Positions 46,370 through 60,035 of a stretch of DNA of 64,000 nucleotides are shown here, piece by piece. Under the pieces are notes generated by a model. The model ran no database searches. It was not told the DNA's origin and saw nothing but the letters and a program-made list of their open reading frames with translations. A program made the position numbers and the translations under genes. The stretch is taken from NCBI RefSeq assembly GCF_964340395.1, contig NC_135551.1, positions 22,838,503 through 22,902,502 on the forward strand, written 5' to 3'. Origin of the DNA: Glandiceps talaboti. Its lineage: Eukaryota; Hemichordata; Enteropneusta; Spengelidae. Every line of letters starts with the position of its first letter. Positions within the stretch are counted from its first letter, which is position 1.

Positions 46370-48904
46370 ACCTCGTCGATGATGCTACTTAACTGAAAAC
46401 TAGATAATGATAACACAACGGCTACAATACTAGCGATACAAATAGTTGAATAAGCTACAAATAGTCTTGTCAAATGGAAATTGATAGTGAATCATTATAT
46501 GAACTGACAATGCTAAATAATTATCGTCTGGACGTTCAGTTATGGCAACCAAACACATAAACACACCTTTCTGCATTTGATTCACTCAAATTATCAATAT
46601 AAATCCACAGGGTTTGTATTTTTTCACGCCAATAAGTTAAACGTGGACTTTAAGTAGTTACGATCATCAGTTAGTTGTTAGATTTTATCTCAGTGACTAC
46701 TCTATTTGAATGAATGAGGCTGCTTTCCTCTTTCTTTACGTGCTATATTTGTTCCCCTCTAGTGTTTGGGTGTTAGTTGACAAATTGCTATTTCTTGTTT
46801 GTATTGTTAACATTGTTGTAACTTGCCTGTGAAATTTTACACATGCTTGTTTATGAAATTCTACTTCATGTGTGAGTATGTGTAAACAGCTCATTTTCTG
46901 TGAGTTTTTTTACCTATAAAACACAATGTCACGTGATAAATGTACCAGAGATTTTATTTTATTATTAGGCAAAAGACAGCGATTTGGAAGGGCCTCATCA
47001 TCGAATCTGTAATTCTCAAGGGAGAACGAGTGACGTGTTCAGGACAATTAAGGTAGTCATTTTAATGGCGTGCATACATTCGCGCAGTAGACAAGACCAC
47101 TCGAGTACATGTACTAGTCTGGAGTATATATATATCTCCGACAATGATTAATGAAAACATGACCAAAAAGAGAAATTTTCTGTATTTGCTATGTTTGTAC
47201 ATTTAAACGCTCTAAAAGCTACTTCCTGAGCAAGAATGTGTGTGTTTTCGCGGACTAATTACCATGACAATTTTACCAGAAATATGTCTATTCGAAGTAT
47301 CTTAGTTAGCCAATTTCGATTCAGATATTACAAATATTCACAAATATAAAGAGTATCTCTTTTCAATTTGACGGAACTGGCTTTAATACCAGAACATGTT
47401 TCATGTTGCCGGTATGTTGGCATGTAGTACTGTATTGTATGTGTATGTAGGCATTCGTAAAATGATTTCACCCAGCCTTTGTTAGCTCCTGCAGAGCACA
47501 TCAGCCGTAAAGAATTCGTTGTTTTGATATCAACAGATGGTCGGACATAACAGCCGACTAACCATACGTGATCACATTGCGGAACAAAAATCCGTGTACA
47601 TGAGGGACATTTGATGTCGTGGCTAGCTGACTGTCAGATGCGCCATGCCAGGTTTTGCCCAAGGTTCATTTTTGTGTCAGGAATTCCTACTGGCTGACGT
47701 ACAGGAAACGGTGTTGTCTAAACATATCCATGACCATCACCAGCCATCACCTCAGAGCTAGCTGCATATGATGTTGTTATGCTTAGATTCAATGATTGGG
47801 CACAAAAGCACTCTTTCACGGGGACTTTGACTACATCACAGTTGTGAACCGCCATAGGTGCTTCTTGTTATTTTTGTATTATCTGAAAGGCAACACAACG
47901 TTTTTCCTAGAAAAGGCTCGATCATTTTAAAATATTTTAACTGATCTGAATTGTCTGTCTATTCATGTTTGACGGTAGTTTGTACACATCCCTGTGTAAA
48001 CAGTGAAAGTAAAGCGTTCTGTACCACTTGCTCATTCGTAAACAGATTGCAAGTCATAGGCTATTGATACGATTCGAGCTTTGTTGAACCAATAAGAAAG
48101 ATGATAAATAAGTCGAAAATAAGAACAGAAAAGTTAAAATATAGTCCCAGCTTACAGATACTGGGGCTTTTAACTACAATTAAGTGAAATATCTTGTTAT
48201 TATAAAACTTTTATAAATAACTATTAGTGAAGATTAAATTTTCTGCAAGTGTGCCACCATGTTTTTCAATTTCGGCGGCTTTATTTCGCACAAGAGGGGT
48301 CCGCTGTAATTGCAGTTGACAAGGTCTCTGTGACCCTATGTCTGAGGTCAACACGTGACATTGAACAACTCAATGTGTTCACATTTGGTACATGGTTCAC
48401 CCATTGCTTTTATCCAGGCATTCATGAACCCGTGGATAAATCTGGTGCAAAGCAACACAACTTGTCAAACTAGAGATACATCTGTGATAGGGTTTTCGTG
48501 TTATACGTCTCAGTATTTCAATCCACAAGGACATTACATCATGTACATTACTGTAATCTACTTATTGTGGATGACTAGTATTATGCCAACAAACATGAAA
48601 AATCCATTTAACCAGTTTTCCTTTATAAATATACGACCATTTAACCAAGCTATTGCATCAATTCAAGCGAAATTTCAAGCGGTGTTAAAATAAAGTTTAG
48701 ATGCAACAACAACAGCTTATCTCAGGGCAAGAGTTATGTCGACGTGCTTCGCTATAGGGAAAAAAATTCTACACGTAACGAAATTTGTAGTGCATATGGG
48801 TAAACTGTAATGTGGAATTCTGTATATTTTCATGATTTGTAATAAAGGCCACTTAACCTGATACAGATCGTCATCAGGCTCATAGTCGACACAAATCTTC
48901 CTAA
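46367..48904. other. No gene recognised
   Basis: It contains GTCACGTG at 46928, CACGTGAC at 48352 and a 12-bp palindrome AGTACATGTACT near 47105. The frames at 48249-48693 are unrecognisable. Confidence 0.55.
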
Positions 48905-49334
48905 CACTGAGCATTCATCGTCTGGCTAGACAAAACTCTTACTAGCAGTGCTATACTTAATTATCTGGTGAGACAAATCTCTTACCAATATTATTAGATT
49001 GGTGAACTGGCTTGTGATCTATGGCCTTAAAGGGATTAAAATCTGACAATTATTATGCATTTTGTCTGGAAACACAATAAAATGTAGCAATGGTAATTAC
49101 ATTGTTGTCGACCCAGATGATACAATGTTGCTATGTATAGTAAGATTTTTATCGATGTAGCTATATTTATTTCTTTTATCGGAAGCAGATGATACAATGT
49201 AGCAATGTTCTTTAAGAATGTTATGGAAGTAGAAAATCGAATATGTGACAATGCTAGTTAAATTTTTATTGGGGCAGACTTTAAAATGTAGCAATGTAAG
49301 ATTTTGTCGCGCACGACGATGTTCTCTTCCAAGT
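48905..49334. mobile_element. Fold-back/MITE-like element, family A copy 1
   Basis: The left end (ATCGTCTGGCTAGACAAAAC from 48917) and the reverse complement of the right end (ATCGTCGTGCGCGACAAAAT, up to 49320) form an imperfect terminal inverted repeat. The ATCGTC core is flanked outside by a GAAGAG-like sequence on the right. Related GACAAA-CTTAC units recur internally, for example near 48880 and 48965. A direct repeat with core AGATGATACAATG appears near 49114 and 49187. There is no coding frame. The length (about 430 bp) nearly equals the copy at 52160. Confidence 0.5.
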
Positions 49335-49908
49335 TAACTGACTTCTATTGTAATATGATATGTGTCCAGTCTTGCTTCCAATATTCCTGTACACATTTAG
49401 TTTTCTCTCAGAGTGTTTTTCCCAGATTTTTCCATTATCAGATGTTTACAGTGCGATGAATGCAATGAATTCATATAAGTTAATTGAATAACGAAAACAG
49501 CCAACTCCGTCACTTGTAAATTATAACACGAATAGTCCTCAGAGGAAGTGAGTCTGGCACTATGCAGTGACTAGCCATTAAAATAAAACATCAATTTTAA
49601 TTAGTCGGCCAACTAGTTTGTCTAGCTGTTCGTCATGTTTGTGGTGATTTTTTGTAAACGGAAATGAAAGACAGTAGTGACCCTCAATAGAGAATGTGAA
49701 TAATTCATGTATGTATGTATTTTACTAGATTATGACATTGATTTTGTTTAAAAGGTTGCAGTTTTCACTCTTGTGGATTTTTTTGAATGTTATTTGTTCA
49801 CATTGAGTTTTCTATAGTCCAACTACTAAAATAATTTGATTAATAGATAGACATTTGTAGGACTTTCATCTGGAATTCAGATATTATATGACAATGACCT
49901 AATGATGT

Positions 49909-49970
49909 AATTTATTGGTTACCAATAAATTCGAAAAAGACTGTGACCAACATAAATATTCACAGTCTTT
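49909..49970. other. Two adjacent perfect inverted repeats
   Basis: AATTTATTGGT (49909-49919) pairs perfectly with ACCAATAAATT (49921-49931) around one base. Five bases later, AAAGACTGTGA (49936-49946) pairs perfectly with TCACAGTCTTT (49960-49970) around a 13-base loop. Function is unknown. Confidence 0.8.
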
Positions 49971-51315
49971 ACTTTGCGCATATGTATGCACTCCTATCAC
50001 CCCACGTAAATTTGACTATCATGGTTTTAAGGTTTTTGTGTGTGTATTATACTAGTGTGTTCTGTCGACTGTTTTTCGTCAAAAGTGGGACCTCAGTTAT
50101 GAACAGCGACATTCTTAAATAAGTGCATTGTGTTCATCTCAAATTCCTAGAAAAACGTTTCACATCCACGTCAGCAATCCAATTATGAGACACAGTGGGA
50201 GATTGCAGGAATGCGCACACAATCACGACACACTCATAAACAATCATAGAAACTACTGCACTCTGACACAGACTGTTGGATGACAAAGCTGTACAAAAAT
50301 GCAGACAGGGACAAAGATACGCCTAGATAAACAAAATGCGAGTGGTCTAGATATCGTTTAAAATGTATTCGTTTATCTATCATCACATATGGCTACAGGT
50401 TGTATTATTTGTCACCTTTTGAAATTGTTCCCTGTTTTCAATGCAAATTTGCCAACCAGTGGCATAGTTTCTGGCGATACTTGATTCAATAATGACAAAT
50501 GAATACTGACATGTAGCTATAACGACAGCACAGAAATGAAAGACCATTTGATTGCTGTCACTAATCGCTGAATTGTACACGCTGAATGCAATAATGGTGG
50601 TAGCTGGCCATCCCTGCACAACGGTTACTGCAATCATGGTTATTTAATCAAGTGGACGATTCTTTGCCTCCAGCAATTGAAACCCGTCTTGACAAATCTG
50701 TGTTGTATTCTGTAAGTCAACCAAGTAATCTCCTCTTCAAACAACTTTGGCTATCCATCGCAACCATTCTTCTAGAGTCATTGTTTCGATGGCCTTTTGT
50801 CTCTACGTGCTCCAAGACCGTCTTGAATATCAATAGAAACCAGCGTTTAAACGTTTCCCAAGTATGTTTTTTGTGGGGTACCAATTAGTCCTCGTTAGGT
50901 GGGACAAAATTCACGGATCATTTGCAAAGTTAAAACAAAATAGAAATTACTGACGCCACAGCATTCAAATACTTGGCTATACCTATCAAACGATTTCATT
51001 CACATTCGTATCTCATTGATGTTAATCGCTTAATAGGTTCCTAAATAACCAATTTCATGGTCAACCTCGACAGCTTTGACGAATTGAGTCTATTTGGACT
51101 CATTTCGCACTAGTTGTTTTGAACTTATCAGTAACACTGACGTAATATAGAAACATGATAGAAACCTACAGCCACAAACTATTCCACCTCTACCCCTGCC
51201 ACATTTCCGTTTCCATCTCCCATCCTCATTTCTCTCTATCTTCCTCTCTTCAACATTCCGAGTTTTCCCCTCCTCCCGTCATCCCTCCTTCCCAGCTGCC
51301 TTACCCCTCCTTTCC
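49971..51315. other. No gene recognised
   Basis: Unique sequence that becomes pyrimidine-rich from about 51180. Confidence 0.6.
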
Positions 51316-51620
51316 TGACAACTTGATCCTTCCCACCCCTTCCCCTCCTCCTCTTCCCTTTGATAACTAACACCTCTCCATCCCTCATCCCAGTTTTCTC
51401 CCCTCAGATATCTTCTCGTTGACAACTTGACCCCTATCCCTCCTCCCCACCTCTCTCTGACAACTTGATCCTTCCCACCCCTTCCCCTCCTCCTCTTCCC
51501 TTTGATAACTAACACCTCTCCATCCCTCATCCCAGTTTTCTCCCCTCAGATATCTTCTCGTTGACAACTTGACCCCTATCCCTCCTCCCCGCCTCTCTCT
51601 GACAACTTGATCCTCTGATG
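51316..51620 (+). repeat. 142-bp tandem duplication, nearly perfect, in a pyrimidine-rich tract
   Basis: TGACAACTTGATCCTTCCCA starts at 51316 and again at 51458. A third start (TGACAACTTGATCC) at 51600 then diverges, so the period is exactly 142 bp. I see one difference between the two full copies (CCCAC against CCCGC near the end). The surrounding 51180-51680 is a C/T-rich strand. ORFs on the opposite strand here (51279-51723) are by-products of the duplication. Confidence 0.9.
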
Positions 51621-52159
51621 CCTCCAACCCATGACCCCTCCCATTCCTCTTTGACAACGTAGTCCTTCCCAACCCTTTGCGCATTTTATCGTCCTCGACA
51701 ACTAGGGAAACAGTGAACAACACGAGACATGGATTTCATCAGCTACTCAGGGCAGGAGATCAATTAAACAATTCACTCATATTATTGCAACTCATCGTGG
51801 AAAACATGCAATTCTCATCTTGTTTTGTCATCAGAGCCAAGACTGGCTGACACCCGTTTCAGTTTAAGAAATCCATATTTACAATATCACAAGTACATTA
51901 CCTCTGGTTGTTTATTAACTTAAAGACGTGCTAATGATTGAGCAATTATATACATTTAAGTTCGAAAGACACCAGCCGGGTAGATATTGCAAGTACACAG
52001 CTTTCCCCCTTTTCCTGTTTTTTTTTTTAAAAAAAGCTTTTGAAGTATTCTCAAATATATCTTGTAATTTTCAAAATGTAGACTCCATAGTTCTCAAAGC
52101 TAGGAGAATCTGATGTAAAAGGCAAGTTATTCAAAAAATACAAATACAATGCAAGTCAA

Positions 52160-52592
52160 TTGAGAAGAAGAGTATCGTCGGTTGGCTCGACAAAAATCTT
52201 ACCACTATTGGTGACGTGTTTTTGCCTGGTTTCGCAAATTTGCCTTACATTGTCAAATTCTTATCTTTTTTTGACTGCATAATCGTATCATCTTGTTTGA
52301 CAATCTTATTATCATCTCGTTGTTTGGCACCAAACAATGGTTACATATTAATCCTTTGCATGTCTGTGAATATATACATTCTTACAGTGTATTTTATTCG
52401 GCTATGATCTGCTAAGATAATGGTGTGTGTAGCTCACACAAAGACAATGTAACAATGTTTGGTAAGATTTTTGTAACGCAAGGTATTGCAAAGAGGCAGT
52501 GCCAGTAAGATTAGTGTTGAACAAAACTACATTTTAAAACTACGGTAAGGATACAAAGATTTTGCCGCACCAGACGAATTGTTTCTTCTCAA
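52160..52592. mobile_element. Fold-back/MITE-like element, family A copy 2
   Basis: The left end begins TTGAGAAGAAGAGTATCGTC and continues GGTTGGCTCGACAAAAATC. The reverse complement of the right end begins TTGAGAAGAAACAATTCGTC and continues TGGTGCGGCAAAATC. These inverted repeats match those of the 48.9-kb copy, and the total length is 433 bp against about 430 bp there. The middle is AT-rich with related sub-repeats (GACAATGTAACAATG). The frame at 52216-52407 lies wholly inside the element and is not taken as a gene. Confidence 0.55.
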
Positions 52593-53470
52593 CTGCTTTC
52601 CTATGTAGCTGTCTGGAATTCTAAACTTTCTGTTCCGACGTGAGTTAACCTACATTGTATGCCTTGGTTTATTTACTATGTCACGTCAACCAGATCCGTA
52701 TCTACAGAGACACACATCCATGGAGAGTCCAGTCTGTCAAATTTATAGATTAATTATATTGAAAGCTTACTTGAGTGAAATATGACAGGCTGACTTACAG
52801 CTCACAAATCTTTCTTTAAGCTAATTTATTGGGTCTGCGTCCTAATTCATTCTATAAATACAAGGTGCAGTGTTAGTCATCAAAACTACATCTTTTAACG
52901 CTAAAATACCGGCACATTTCTTTCTTCAATTTGTTGGGATGGGGCGACCAGGTCGTGAGAATTTACTTGGTTTTAAAAAGGGGTCGGTGATCGAAATCAG
53001 CTCTGATGAGGCTTTGCATATTTGTGCATTGTTCTGAATAGTTTACGTTGAACCATCAATAATATACCGCGAAATTAATCCCACGTGAAATCTCCGACAA
53101 CTTCATCTTTTTGAAATTTAGGATACATACGTGATTACTGTTAGTTTTTATATTTCCTGTGTGCTTTATAATAAAATTTAGGAGTCTGGCGTGGACTTTC
53201 AGTAGCGAGAAACCAACGCCGAAGTTAGAACATTGTTATAATTAATTATTATTCAGACAGATCTACAGGCGAATTGATATTCCCAATGGCCATTGGGATA
53301 TACCAAGCCACGAATCATTAGGTAATAGATAACAATGACCTCATTAATTTAAATCTAGTCGAAATAAGGTAATGAAATGTTTACATGTACGTGACTCTTC
53401 TAAACCCAAAAGACTTCTTGCCCTAGTTTTCGCCATTAGTATAATAGAGTGAAGGCAAGATGTCTTTATA

Positions 53471-54069
<599 letters not shown>

Positions 54070-54522
54070 AGACTTTCGCATGACGTCTAAACAGTAGCCT
54101 ATAGGTTTACGGTATGATAGGATATTTATTGTATGCCTCAATGACATTTATTTTTGTGCTAACAGGTCGCCATGGTGAATTACGTCGAGCTAGTAGATAG
54201 TCGATCGTCTCTTGTACCGATGTCAACCCTTATCAACCTTGTACTCTAAGGGTAGGACGTGGCTTTTTTGTCTATCGTGAGTCAACTTCTAAAATGCCAG
54301 GTGGGATATTAAAACGAAGTCGGTTGAGAATCCATGGCATGGGGCAAACGTATCCAGGTGACAACATTGCAAGTTTCTGAAATCTGTTTTTTTTTTTTAA
54401 TTATTTCGTTTCTTGATGTCATTAATATGAAATCGCACTGCGGGCGATATTTTACTTTATTGTCGTAAAATGACTGTCCTCTTTACGGCACTGTACAACT
54501 TAGCCACATCGCGAATCGTATT

Positions 54523-55308
54523 AGGGAGCCTTCAGTAGTTACAAGGGGCGGGGGAATGGAAGGGGTCTCTTTTTGCAAATCTGTTCTAGGGGGAGGGCAA
54601 TGATTTTGAAAATGGAAAAGGGTCACATTTTACTTTGACTCATTTTTTGTCTAACTTTGCATTATTTTGTGATTTTGGCACGATTCCACCCCTGCCACCG
54701 GTTCCAAATCCTCCTGCTACCACACTCCACCAATATATTATCATGATTTACCAGTTAAAATCGGTGCTGACAACCATGCAGTGATTGTTGTTGTGGTGTG
54801 ATGAGTGGATCTCACGTGAGCGAAGGGCCCGGGGTTACAGCATGGTAAGATATTGGTGGAGTGGAGATGTTGGCCTCTGTCCCGACAATGTCTGGGGTAC
54901 ACTCATTTAGTCTTTGGGGATTCAGGGCTTCAGCTAATTAAAGCCTATTAGATCCTAACAGATTTTTATTAATGCAAGTACAAATTCATTGTGATGGTAA
55001 CCCGGGGGTGGTAATAATAGGCAAAAACCAGTGCCTGTAAAATTACCGATTGCAATGTCACAGTGGTGGGACCAAGTCCTTATTACAGAAAAATCCGACT
55101 GCTAATCCTGAGCGCTAACCACTACTCCACAGGGAGGGTTACAAAATGGGTTTGTATTATTTGAAGATGGGGATGCTCGTGGTTTAGAGCGAGGAAATGG
55201 ACGGCAGCAACTTTTTATCAAAACGGATTTGGGGTAAGGTCACGTGTTATGCCACCGACTAGGTTTGATTTCCCCTGCCCTCCCCCTTGTAATTACTGAA
55301 GACTCCCT
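54523..55308. mobile_element. 785-bp non-autonomous DNA transposon-like element with ~38-bp terminal inverted repeats
   Basis: The left end (54523-54559, beginning AGGGAGCCTTCAGTAGTTAC) and the reverse complement of the right end (55271-55308, beginning AGGGAGTCTTCAGTAATTAC) match over about 38 bp with a few differences. Both continue into a G-rich stretch. No transposase frame lies between them. A tRNA-derived SINE-like segment is nested inside. The target-site duplication is at best TT and not secure, so the superfamily is unknown. Confidence 0.6.
54960..55134 (-). mobile_element. tRNA-derived SINE (minus strand) nested in a TIR element
   Basis: On the minus strand the segment starts CCCTGTGGAGTAGTGGTTAG followed by CGCTC. 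This closely resembles the 5' part of a tRNA with a Pol III A box (TGGNNNAGTGGTTAGCGC type). About 50 bases later, at about 55062-55081, ACTTGGTCCCACC resembles a decayed B box (GTTCGAATCCCACC). The spacing is that of a tRNA head. The acceptor stem does not pair properly, so it is not a functional tRNA gene. The 3' limit is uncertain. A further A-box-like stretch (GTGGTTTAGAGCG, about 55179-55191, plus strand) lies just outside. Confidence 0.5.
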
Positions 55309-58300
55309 TTTTGTCGTTGCATTAGCAGAAAAGTATGTTGTCTTGCGAGAATTTTTTTACTTGGAATAATGAATTAGATTATTTCAGATTGGACAAAGGA
55401 CGGCCATTGCTTGTTCTCATTGTAACGTTGTTGACTCTAGCTTGTCCTTCTTTGATAAAAATAGCGGCACATTTCTATACGTCCAGACACCGTCTCAACT
55501 GACGTCATCGCACATTCACCATGTGATCACTACTATATCGTTCCTTTTAAATTTCCACTTCTGTGAGTCGATATTGTCATATCTAGATTACAACAAAAGT
55601 AAATATATAAAAATCCAATTATACGTGAAAATGTGTCAGGCTTTGTTCTGAAGGCGGCTACAAATGTTGATACAAGTGCACAATTGTTTATTGGATTCAA
55701 ATACAAATATACCAAAAAAATCATCACCGTGAATTCAACTAATATTTGGAAAAGAATTATCGCGGTAAATTTATTTTCTATAATACTTTTAACAACAAAC
55801 CATTTGATCGCGTCGAACAGATACATCGAAATTCCACACATTTCGTACATCAAATAATGCGCGTCGCTTTTGCTTTGAATACCACCCTTTGATTATCAAG
55901 TAATTGACTTAAAACGTGTGATACATGCCTTGTTTGTCCAAGTGAGGATGGCCAAAGTTTATATAGTCAAGTCGTGCGCCTCAAAACGGGCGATTGCTTC
56001 CTGACCCGTTCACAGTCGCTGTCTGACCTTTCAATTACGGTGATAATTTATCAATTTAATAGACGTGTAGAGTTACAATTTGCTGTCCGAAGAAGCCTTG
56101 TGGGCAAAGTGTGGTGTGATCCACGTGCTAGCAACACTACAAAGATCACTGACCGGCACCTGTAAGCACAAATAGGGCATTTCAAAATAGTCGATTAGAT
56201 GTGAAGAGGTTAGTGCCAACAGTTTTTAGCAGTAGGCCCTTATGATCGTAAGTCTATTATCTGTCTACTCGTCCCCAAGGGCACTATTTGGTGAGATGGG
56301 AGCTGTTTGGTAGTCTGAGGATGGGGGACGAAACAGTAACTTTCGGGAAATGATTTAAAATCATGTCATGGGGGGAGTGGATAACCAAAACAAACAAATT
56401 ATATTGTTTTCACTTGACCGATTCGACTCTGAGCCAACTTTAATTCACGTGTTTTGCCGAATTGTCTGTCGGAATAAAGGTTGGCCTTTTGTGATCGCAG
56501 ACGCTAATTAACCCCCTCATTTTTTGGATGATGACGCTTGATCGTCTACTAGACATAGAATCTACGCAGTAAAATTATCTTAGGTTATCGTTTGTCGAAC
56601 AAATGGTGTAATGTCTGTGTACTGCAAATGGAATAATTCATGTTATCTAGGTTTAAGGCTTTGTATTCTAGTTTGATAAAGTAGGAAAGAAAAAAATATA
56701 TATCACCTGTATTGTATCTTATTCCGCTATAAAATAGAAATTGATGCGTCGTACGTGATCTACGAACAAAGGGCATGAATAACTAGTTTGTTATATTGAC
56801 TGAATCGCTACATGTTACGAATGAGGAATTATTATCATGCTTTTATTTTGGAGTTATTTATAGGGTTATAAAATTGAAAACTGACATTTTGGCATGTCAT
56901 AGAAATAAATTGATGTTTCTAATAAGAAAATCGATCTTATATCATCCATGCGCAATGTTAATGTTATATTATAATACACAACCCGTAATTATATCGACAA
57001 CAAACGATAAAGAAGCTGTAACTAGCAGCAGCTTTAGATTCCAAGTTATTCCTAGCTACTTTGAAAACAGAACCTAGAAATTAAACGTTAAAATTTAGGT
57101 TTGTTGTTAGAAAGAAAGTTTCGCGATCTGGGGTTTCAAATTCAATACGAAAATTGAATACTGTAATCATCCACAAAAAGACACAAGAGGAAGTCAGAAT
57201 TCAAGAGGAAAGGATACAAAAGAAAATGGATTAACTCCAGCTGTGTCAATGACAATTATATGTACTTGCAAAAGCCGTAATCAGCAAAAATTAACTACTC
57301 AGTCAGGAGACATTTTGTTCCAAATTCCAATCAAACACGACATTTAGGGTCATCACTTAATGTAAGTGCAACTATATGTTCATTACTTATTAAACCAAGA
57401 GATAGAATATTTAGAGTATGTGGTACTAATTGAGTGTTATGTCAAAATATTTGTACGTCTACTAGTGCACAGTACAAAGGTGATATAATCACCACTGAGT
57501 GCATCGATCTTTCATTCAAGTGGCGACTCTCTCGCTGACGACTACTTTAGGACAGCGACCATTGAAATAGTTTTGTTATTGAGGAACAATGGCCTACATC
57601 ACAAGCACAATACTTAATAAAGACATCACACAAAAACAGTTCTTGAGAATTTCATTGAGACTATAGAGATGGCTTATGTGAAGGATGTCTCCATGGTATC
57701 TCAGATTACTTCTTTTTCGTGGTTAAAAGTTGTACTAGATACATTGACAAGATTTTTTTATTGCTTCACTTTGTATGCTATCATTATGGTTATTATCACA
57801 CTCTGGTGTCCGTTGATAGCCTCCATTTTCACGGCGACGAAATGCAGACGACATTCTTTCAATTTCTAGTCCACTGCCATTATAAAATTTACGACAGCCT
57901 AAAAACGTACCAGCTTGACGTATATTTCCACTTATCTTGAGCAAAGGAAACGTACTAGTCCAGTGGTAAAAGACAGCTGACAAGGACGAGATCTGTGTTT
58001 AGATACACTGTAGTGATAACGTCCGAACTCGATTGACAGAACACATCCACTAGCTGCCATACCATTCGAGATACGACGGGCTCGACTGAGTAATGCAGTC
58101 AGTTATTTGCATAACATACATAAACATCATGCAAAATATTCAGCATTCCTAAACCAAATCGTGAAATATGATTCATAAAATATGCGGACAGTCCGGCATA
58201 CATAAACAGTTCAATAATTAATTGAATTGTCTCCATGTCACCGAAGACCAGGCGTGAGGAGATAGTGATGTACTAATTGGCATCGTCTCGATCAGGGGTT

Positions 58301-58319
58301 AAAGGTCACCTTGCTGCTG

Positions 58320-58320
<1 letters not shown>
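55309..58320. other. No gene recognised
   Basis: Unique sequence with TGACGTCA at 55500-55507. Frames of 60-106 codons on both strands lack any family signature. Confidence 0.6.

Positions 58321-58412
<92 letters not shown>
58321..58412 (+). repeat. (TC)n microsatellite
   Basis: About 45 uninterrupted TC units. Confidence 0.95.
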
Positions 58413-58415
<3 letters not shown>

Positions 58416-59699
58416 TCCTTAAATTTATCTGCGATAACTTTCAATAAAAAAGCCTTTGTAATATAACCTTATAGACACTTATAACATTCAGTTTTAGAGT
58501 TAATTGCCATACCGTTAGACTATTCAAATTGTTTCCCTAAATGGCTTTGCATTGTTCCTCTCGAAAACAAGGTGCTCGCTAATAACAATAGTGCATTGTT
58601 AAGCGAGCTTTTATCTTTGCTTTTAACTAAGTATGTGATAAATCTATTGTGGGTTCTAGTGTTATTTACGATTCTGTGCACAACAGAGTATCGTCTTCAA
58701 TATCTATGCTTAGTACTTTTTTTCCATCAAAATTGTTTGGGATAAAATTATTAACGAACTTAACTACATTTTTGACCAAATATATGGAAAAAATATTCGC
58801 TACTGAGATTGCTGTCAACATTTCGTTTCAAAGGTGACATATTAAAAAAAAGAGGAAAATATAAAATGATAACTCATAATAGTAATCATGGTTGGTAACA
58901 GATTAGTTAATATTGTAGCATCGATAATTACTTGCAGATGTACTTTTGATGTTCACGGGGGGGGGGGGGGCACACAGAAGTACGTTACCATAAGAAGTGA
59001 CAACAAAGCGAAGTGTTGAATTTTGAAAGAAAACAAAATGACAGTGTCTGAAGTGTGAAAACATTTCACAATTTGTCTTTTCTGTAAATAACGCGTTTGG
59101 GCTGCCTTTCTTTTAAAGTGTTCGTCATTTCCACATCAATGTAACACTTCCAGTAGTACAACAGTGAAAGCTATAGACATGCATGGAAAAGGAGTTAATG
59201 TATAAATACCCTGTGGGCATATGGCGAGCAGCATTCTAAAACAAACACACAAGCAAATGAACTAACGAACAAATAAACAGAATATGACGAGAAACCGCGT
59301 ATTTCTGGTTCAATGGTTATGTAGTTCACAAAAAATACGAGATCGGGGCGAGGGGGGGGGAGAGATGTAACTTTTATCTTTCCCTTACATCATCGGGCGT
59401 GAAAGAGCACCAATACACCAGGCTACTTTTAAAGTAGAACAGTAATTAACCGACATCATCCAGGTTTTGAAATTAGAGTGATCAGTCTATGCAGGTGTTG
59501 GTTCATTTACTTCAAGTGGACGGTTATTTACAACATGATTGTTTTTCTACTTTGATGAGAAAGGAAAGAGAATGTTTAATCGATTCAGTACCGTTATATC
59601 ACTTTGTTTAACAAAACTGCTTGTGTTTACTTTTAAGGACCGACATCTCACTATATTAGGACAATTCACGAAGGGTAGGCATTTAAATCAACAGACCAT
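58413..59699. other. No gene recognised
   Basis: It holds a G run at about 58959-58971 and another at about 59351-59360. Otherwise unique. Confidence 0.6.
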
Positions 59700-60035
59700 G
59701 TACGCATAAAGTTTGATCTGCATTGTACACTTTATAAGCTAAAAGTTCATAAAAATCTCTCCAAATTTGCATTATGAAAATATGTTCACAGTCCTTTTGA
59801 AACAATAAAACAACATTTGGGGATTTGTCGTCTTGTTTTCAAGGAATTCAACAATCTTTTATTTTCCCATAGAGTTAACAACGTATTCGGAGGCCATATT
59901 GGATTCTAAAATGACTAAATTTTGATATCATATGACCCCTATGGTGACCCCTTGTATTTTTCTTGTTTTAACTGACAATGGGGTTGTGTTTTAATGACCA
60001 TGTAACAACTTATATCCAAGTCGCACACTACGTTA
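59700..60035 (+). repeat. Dispersed repeat family B, copy 2
   Basis: This copy is collinear with 21870-22240. GTTTTCAAGGAATTCAAC, then TTATTTTCCCATAGAGTTAA, then GGAGGCCATATTGGATTCTA (59838-59909) are the best-conserved blocks. The family's type (ancient DNA element, SINE or other) is unknown. Confidence 0.55.

Noticed and set aside
49936-49970. Rho-independent terminator
   Set aside because: The hairpin ends in CTTTACTTTG without a proper U run, and the genome is eukaryotic.
51279-51723. Minus-strand frames with repeated GEVLVIKGKRR-like segments
   Set aside because: The internal repetition comes from the 142-bp DNA duplication; purine-rich strands lack stops.
54173-54250. Short frame from an ATG in good Kozak context (GCCATGG)
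   Set aside because: Only 25 codons, with no recognisable feature.
55062-55134. Possible functional tRNA gene
   Set aside because: The A box is good but the B box is decayed and the acceptor stem does not pair, so it is a SINE head.
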